24,480 nucleotides of DNA, taken from the IMG/VR virus record IMGVR_UViG_3300042731_001654, positions 1 to 24,480 of that record; one strand, written 5' to 3'. Within the stretch, counting starts at the first letter, position 1, and each line of letters starts with the position of its first letter. This stretch comes from a virus. Under the pieces are notes generated by a model, which saw only the letters and a list, made by a program, of their open reading frames with translations, searched no databases and had not been told where the DNA came from. The position numbers and the translations under genes are program-made. Positions 21,293-24,480 of this stretch are shown here, piece after piece.

Positions 21293-21536
21293 TTTTATTA
21301 ATGGGTTGTATGAGTCCCTAGCTGGACTATTTGTACTAAATCATTGTCGAGTGTTATTAAAGCACAAACAAGTAAAGGGAGTTAGTATAGCTTCTATTGT
21401 ATTTTTCACGTCATGGGGATTCTGGAACTTATTCTATTATCCCCACCTAGGGCAAGTATTTAGTTTCTTAGGCGGATTGTTTATAGTGCTAGCTAATTGT
21501 TTTTACGTATATTTACTATTTAGGTATAAAGAATGA
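21279..21536 (+). CDS. small multi-pass membrane protein, 85 aa
   Basis: Three hydrophobic helices: around LYESLAGLFVLNHCRVLL, GVSIASIVFFTSWGFWNLFYY, and FSFLGGLFIVLANCFYVYLLF. Similar small proteins with the pattern KGVS...WG-x-WN-x-x-YYP-x-LGQ are common in phages of proteobacteria; their role is unknown and a SemiSWEET-like fold is only a thought. Two adjacent ATGs (21279, 21282) lie near the end of the HD gene; TTG 21267 is less likely. It ends in an ATGA overlap with the nuclease gene. Confidence 0.65.
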   Translation: MMWPDFINGLYESLAGLFVLNHCRVLLKHKQVKGVSIASIVFFTSWGFWNLFYYPHLGQVFSFLGGLFIVLANCFYVYLLFRYKE

Positions 21537-22483
21537 AAGCTTTGATCGATGGCGATGTTATAACCTACAGATGTGGGTTTTCATCACAACACAACAAACA
21601 CTATGTTTATTCCAAAGGTAATCACGAAGATTATCTAGGAAGCTTTGACAACAAAGCTGATCTTAATATGTTTATTAGAAACGAACTTAAAGATGAAGAT
21701 ATAAACATAGTAACGCTTGTTGAAGCAGAACCTATACAGAATTGCTTGCATTCAGTAAAATTACAAATAGAACAGATCCTTAATGACACTAACGCTGATG
21801 AGTATCAAATTTATCTAACTGGCGGTAATCAATACCGCGAGCAAATAGCTACGATTAAGCCTTACAAGGGTAATCGTGATCCAGATCACAAACCTGTATA
21901 TTACCAAGAAATTAAGGATTATCTTATCAATAGATGGGATGCTAAAGTTGTAGATGTAATTGAAGCAGATGATGCTATGTCTATAGCTCAGCACACTGCA
22001 AACTACACAACTACAACAATGGGTTGTGGTTGGTTGACTGTTATTTGCACAAACGATAAAGATTTGGACATGGTTCCTGGACTTCATTATAACTTTGTAG
22101 ACAGAGAATTTTATGTTTGCGATTCATTTGGCGATCTAAGTTACAACAAGAAAAAGAATAAGCTTGTAGGACAAGGATTAAAGTGGTTTTATGCCCAACT
22201 AGTTATGGGCGATGCTATTGATAATATTGAAGGTATTCCAGGGAAAGGCCCTGCTGCAACTTTTAAACTATTGAATGACAAAACCACAGAATGGGATTTA
22301 TATCAAGCCGTTAGGAATGAGTATATAAAATACGTCGATAAGACGTGGCCAGAAGGCGAGGATAAATCCAATGTTGAACAAGATGCAGACATGCGACTAT
22401 TAGAGACAGGAAGATTGTTATGGATGTGTAGAACTGAGGATGATGTATGGGAACCTCCAAAAATAACTATAAGTCACGACTAG
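21533..22483 (+). CDS. 5'-3' exonuclease / flap endonuclease (FEN-like)
   Basis: 316 aa. LIDGDVITYR (D6, D8), the basic TIKPYKGNRDPDHKP arch, VIEADDAM, CTNDKDLDMVPG and GDAIDNIEGIPGKGPAA (helix-hairpin-helix plus acidic residues) are the ordered metal-site motifs of the phage T5/T7 and Pol I 5' nuclease family. It should remove RNA primers and flaps and degrade host DNA, completing the polymerase that lacks this domain. Coupled by ATGA to the gene before it. Confidence 0.88.
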   Translation: MKALIDGDVITYRCGFSSQHNKHYVYSKGNHEDYLGSFDNKADLNMFIRNELKDEDINIVTLVEAEPIQNCLHSVKLQIEQILNDTNADEYQIYLTGGNQYREQIATIKPYKGNRDPDHKPVYYQEIKDYLINRWDAKVVDVIEADDAMSIAQHTANYTTTTMGCGWLTVICTNDKDLDMVPGLHYNFVDREFYVCDSFGDLSYNKKKNKLVGQGLKWFYAQLVMGDAIDNIEGIPGKGPAATFKLLNDKTTEWDLYQAVRNEYIKYVDKTWPEGEDKSNVEQDADMRLLETGRLLWMCRTEDDVWEPPKITISHD

Positions 22484-22881
22484 AGGCTGATTTTGCTAAG
22501 TTTCTAACTTCAAAGAAGATTAAGTTTAGATACGAGCCTTTCAAATTAAAATACTATATAGATGCTCCACGAGCCAGATGTCAAAAATGTGGGCACAATA
22601 AAATATGGATTGAAAGGAACTATTTACCTGATTTTGTGTCTAACAATGGACTACTAGTAATAGAAACTAAAGGAAGATTTACATCTTCGGACAGGACTAA
22701 GATGTTAGCTGTTGTCCAAGCAAATCCACAGATAGATGTACGTATGTTCTTTGCTAAAGATAACTGGCTAACTAGACGACACAAAACAAAATATAGTGAT
22801 TGGTGCAAACAACATAAAATAACATTTGCAATAGGAGAAATCCCTAAGCAATGGTTAGAGGATTTAAAACATGCGGTTTAA
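22447..22881 (+). CDS. endonuclease I (T7 gp3-like Holliday junction resolvase)
   Basis: 144 aa. The catalytic set of T7 endonuclease I is present: E13 in SRLEADFAKFL, D62 in YLPDFV, E73 and K75 in VIETKG, then SSDRTKMLAVVQANPQIDVRMFF and the C-terminal WCKQHKITFA...IPKQWL that align well with T7 gp3. About 14 extra residues before the PDF motif carry CQKCGHNK, a possible zinc-binding knuckle. It cleaves four-way junctions during genome processing. ATG 22447 with GAGGAT upstream overlaps the FEN gene by 37 nt. Confidence 0.9.
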   Translation: MGTSKNNYKSRLEADFAKFLTSKKIKFRYEPFKLKYYIDAPRARCQKCGHNKIWIERNYLPDFVSNNGLLVIETKGRFTSSDRTKMLAVVQANPQIDVRMFFAKDNWLTRRHKTKYSDWCKQHKITFAIGEIPKQWLEDLKHAV

Positions 22882-23122
22882 GTCAAAGTACTGGGTTTGT
22901 TATAAGTGTGGAACTCACAAACCAAAATTTATCATGTCTGAGAACTTCGATAGTGTGGGAGTGTGTTTGGAATGTGGCCGAGAGGGAGGAATACTTACTA
23001 TTGAAGCTTTAATAGATATAGCCAATGAGTTCTTTTATCACGGTACAGTGCAGGATGATGAGTACCTTGAGGAAGCCTTAGAAATCATACAACAAGAAGA
23101 ACAACAAAATGACAACGCCTAA
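22871..23122 (+). CDS. zinc-ribbon protein, 83 aa
   Basis: VCYKCGTHKPK and VCLECGREGG give two CxxC pairs 20-odd residues apart, a zinc ribbon, followed by an acidic helix (EYLEEALEIIQQEEQQND). It overlaps both neighbours (11 and 14 nt) and lies between two nucleases. Its function, perhaps as a DNA-binding partner, is unknown. Confidence 0.65.
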   Translation: MRFKSKYWVCYKCGTHKPKFIMSENFDSVGVCLECGREGGILTIEALIDIANEFFYHGTVQDDEYLEEALEIIQQEEQQNDNA

Positions 23123-23885
23123 AATTAGAATCTTTGATATCGAGACGACTCCTAACATTCATGCTTGTTGGAGACCTGGGTTACAGTACGTAAGTGTAGA
23201 TAGCATAATTCAAGAGCGCGTGGTTATTTGTGCAGCTTGGAAGGATGTAGGAGAAAACTACGTATATCACACTCCTGTACTTAAGTTTGATAAAAACGGT
23301 GTTCCTGATGATACAGAAGTAATTCTCTCTATTCGTGAAGGATTAGAGGATGCAGACATTCTTGTGGCTCATAATGGAGACAAGTTTGATTTGCCGTGGA
23401 TTGTAGGTAGATCACTAGTTCATGGCTTTGGTCCGTTACCTAATATACCTATAGTAGACACCTGGAAAATAGCACGTAGAAAATTCAACTTAAACTCAAC
23501 TAAGCTGGATTATCTAGCAAAGCTGTTGGGTTTTGAAGGAAAGATGAAGACTGAGTATGAATGGTGGTTAGCAGTACTTCGCCAAGATAAGAATATTATT
23601 CAAAAGATGTTAGAGTATAACATCGACGATGTATGTTTGCTTGAGGAAGTATATCTTGCCTTGCGCCCATTCATGACTAATCATCCTAATCTTGGTGTTA
23701 TTATGGGACAGATTGATACGTGCCCTAACTGTGGCACTAAAGGTTCTTTAGTAAAGAATGGAACTCGTCCTCGTGGAAGAGTATCTGTAGCTCAAGAATA
23801 TCGTTGTAAAGCTTGTGGAACTTATCCATCAGGTCCTGCTGTGCGAGCAAAAGATGTTGATGGTAATAGGATTGAGACGCGCTAA
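23109..23885 (+). CDS. DnaQ-like 3'-5' exonuclease with C-terminal zinc ribbon
   Basis: 258 aa. FDIETTP (D10, E12), DILVAHNGDKFDLPWI and LEYNIDDVCLLEEVY form a complete DEDDy site of an RNase H-like exonuclease. After residue 200 comes a zinc ribbon with C205-x2-C208 and C233-x2-C236 and a basic spacer (KNGTRPRGR). It is a second 3'-5' exonuclease besides the polymerase domain, so it may act in recombination, end processing or host DNA breakdown. TAATG couples it to the next gene. Confidence 0.85.
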   Translation: MTTPKIRIFDIETTPNIHACWRPGLQYVSVDSIIQERVVICAAWKDVGENYVYHTPVLKFDKNGVPDDTEVILSIREGLEDADILVAHNGDKFDLPWIVGRSLVHGFGPLPNIPIVDTWKIARRKFNLNSTKLDYLAKLLGFEGKMKTEYEWWLAVLRQDKNIIQKMLEYNIDDVCLLEEVYLALRPFMTNHPNLGVIMGQIDTCPNCGTKGSLVKNGTRPRGRVSVAQEYRCKACGTYPSGPAVRAKDVDGNRIETR

Positions 23886-24076
23886 TGACAGCTAAGATAT
23901 ATAAGTTCCCAGAAGAGAATTCTGGTAGAATACTAAAGCACGTCAATGTAGCGTTAAATATAAAACAAGCACATGGATATGATGCAGGAGTTAATTACAT
24001 AAAGAGCGAAGCCCCTAAACAATTGAGGCCACAAGTATTTTTATTGTATAAGGATAAGTGTAATAATGACCAATAA
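23885..24076 (+). CDS. hypothetical protein, 63 aa
   Basis: Begins TAKIYKFPEENSGRILK, a start common among phage small proteins (KIYKFP), with a helical middle (VALNIKQAHGYDAGVNYIK). ATG 23885 shares a base with the preceding stop, and the 3' end overlaps the reductase gene by 11 nt. Unrecognised. Confidence 0.6.
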   Translation: MTAKIYKFPEENSGRILKHVNVALNIKQAHGYDAGVNYIKSEAPKQLRPQVFLLYKDKCNNDQ

Positions 24077-24480
24077 CATGACCGATTATCAGAAGTTCAT
24101 ATTCAAATCTCGTTATGCTAGATGGTTGGAATCTGAGAACCGTAGGGAATCCTGGGAAGAAACAGTAGATCGATACATAAACTATTTCTTTTCAGGTCTA
24201 GAGACAGAAAATGCTTTACGTGAAGCTATTCTAAACTTAGATGTTATGCCATCTATGCGTGCTTTGATGGTGGCTGGGCCTGCTCTAGATAGGGATCAAG
24301 TAGCTGGTTACAACTGCTCTTATGCTGCTGTAGATCACCCTAGGATTTTTGACGAAATCTTATATATCCTTATGTGTGGTACTGGAGTAGGATTTAGTGT
24401 TGAACGACAATACATAAACAAGCTCCCAGAGATTGCTGAGGAATTCTATGCTACAGAAACTACTATCACAGTTCCGGATT
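24066..24480 (+). CDS. adenosylcobalamin-dependent (class II) ribonucleoside-triphosphate reductase, N-terminal part
   Basis: The first 138 residues are present and the frame runs off the window. FKSRYARWLESENRRESWEETVDRY, MPSMRALMVAGPAL, GYNCSYAAVDHPRIFDEILY and MCGTGVGFSVERQYINKLPE match the monomeric B12-dependent reductases (RtpR-like). The Cys of NCSY corresponds to one of the redox pair at the active site. It makes dNTPs from NTPs without oxygen or a small subunit, but needs cobalamin from the host. ATG 24066 has AAGGAT upstream; ATG 24078 is an alternative. Confidence 0.88.
   Translation, partial: MTNNMTDYQKFIFKSRYARWLESENRRESWEETVDRYINYFFSGLETENALREAILNLDVMPSMRALMVAGPALDRDQVAGYNCSYAAVDHPRIFDEILYILMCGTGVGFSVERQYINKLPEIAEEFYATETTITVPD

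Noticed and set aside
1-24480. tRNA genes, CRISPR arrays, insertion sequences, integrase or repressor genes
   Set aside because: Read for T-loop GTTCGA motifs, regular spaced repeats, transposase or recombinase motifs; none was found. A covariance-model scan would be needed to exclude unusual tRNAs.

Overview
The window is a compact stretch of an AT-rich double-stranded DNA phage genome. Essentially every gene lies on the + strand. Neighbours overlap by ATGA or TAATG or sit a few bases apart, and strong AGGAG-type ribosome binding sites are common. The replication set (family A DNA polymerase, DnaB/RecA-like helicase, TOPRIM primase, FEN-like 5'-3' nuclease, T7-type endonuclease I, class II B12-dependent ribonucleotide reductase) plus lysis genes point to a lytic tailed phage, probably a podovirus, of a Gram-negative host. 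The gene content recalls cobalamin-RNR podoviruses of the Zobellviridae/Cobavirinae kind, but that placement is inference; no search was run and no structural gene is present to settle it.

Layout. (1) 1-4308: an accessory region of small genes, mostly unknown. Several are Cys-rich, two are tandem paralogues (1784 and 2137), and several are microproteins of 38-49 aa, including a membrane microprotein and a Sec-exported 38-aa peptide. (2) 4345-10953: a six-gene cassette for amide-bond chemistry: phiEco32-like amidoligase (glutamine-synthetase fold), unknown 220-aa protein, Amidoligase_2-type ligase, class II glutamine amidotransferase that must start at an ATT codon, ATP-grasp ligase, and an unknown domain fused to a gamma-glutamylcyclotransferase. 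This is the most striking system here. (3) 10954-15762: exported lytic transglycosylase with an inserted peptidoglycan-binding domain, a frame-disrupted gene, primase, Cys-rich small genes, then M15 endolysin and holin. (4) 15775-24480: helicase, DNA polymerase, PF18909-type protein, ssDNA-binding-like protein with an acidic tail, HD phosphohydrolase, small membrane protein, FEN nuclease, endonuclease I, zinc-ribbon DnaQ-like exonuclease, and the 5' part of the ribonucleotide reductase.

Non-coding structure. A repeated near-palindrome (core TAC-Y-A-Y-ATAGTACG) occurs three times, twice at the head of gene groups, one of them the amidoligase cassette. A conserved 31-nt element occurs twice, each time in the gap before a cell-wall hydrolase group; one copy is followed by a perfect 16-bp AT-rich hairpin whose loop is complementary to the start of the element. 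No tRNA, CRISPR array, insertion sequence, RNA polymerase or structural gene was seen.

How it may work together. The cassette probably makes or attaches an amino acid or peptide through amide bonds, with ammonia from glutamine and turnover of gamma-glutamyl groups; the substrate (cell-wall peptide, protein or small peptide) is not known. The rest builds nucleotides, copies and processes DNA, and lyses the cell.
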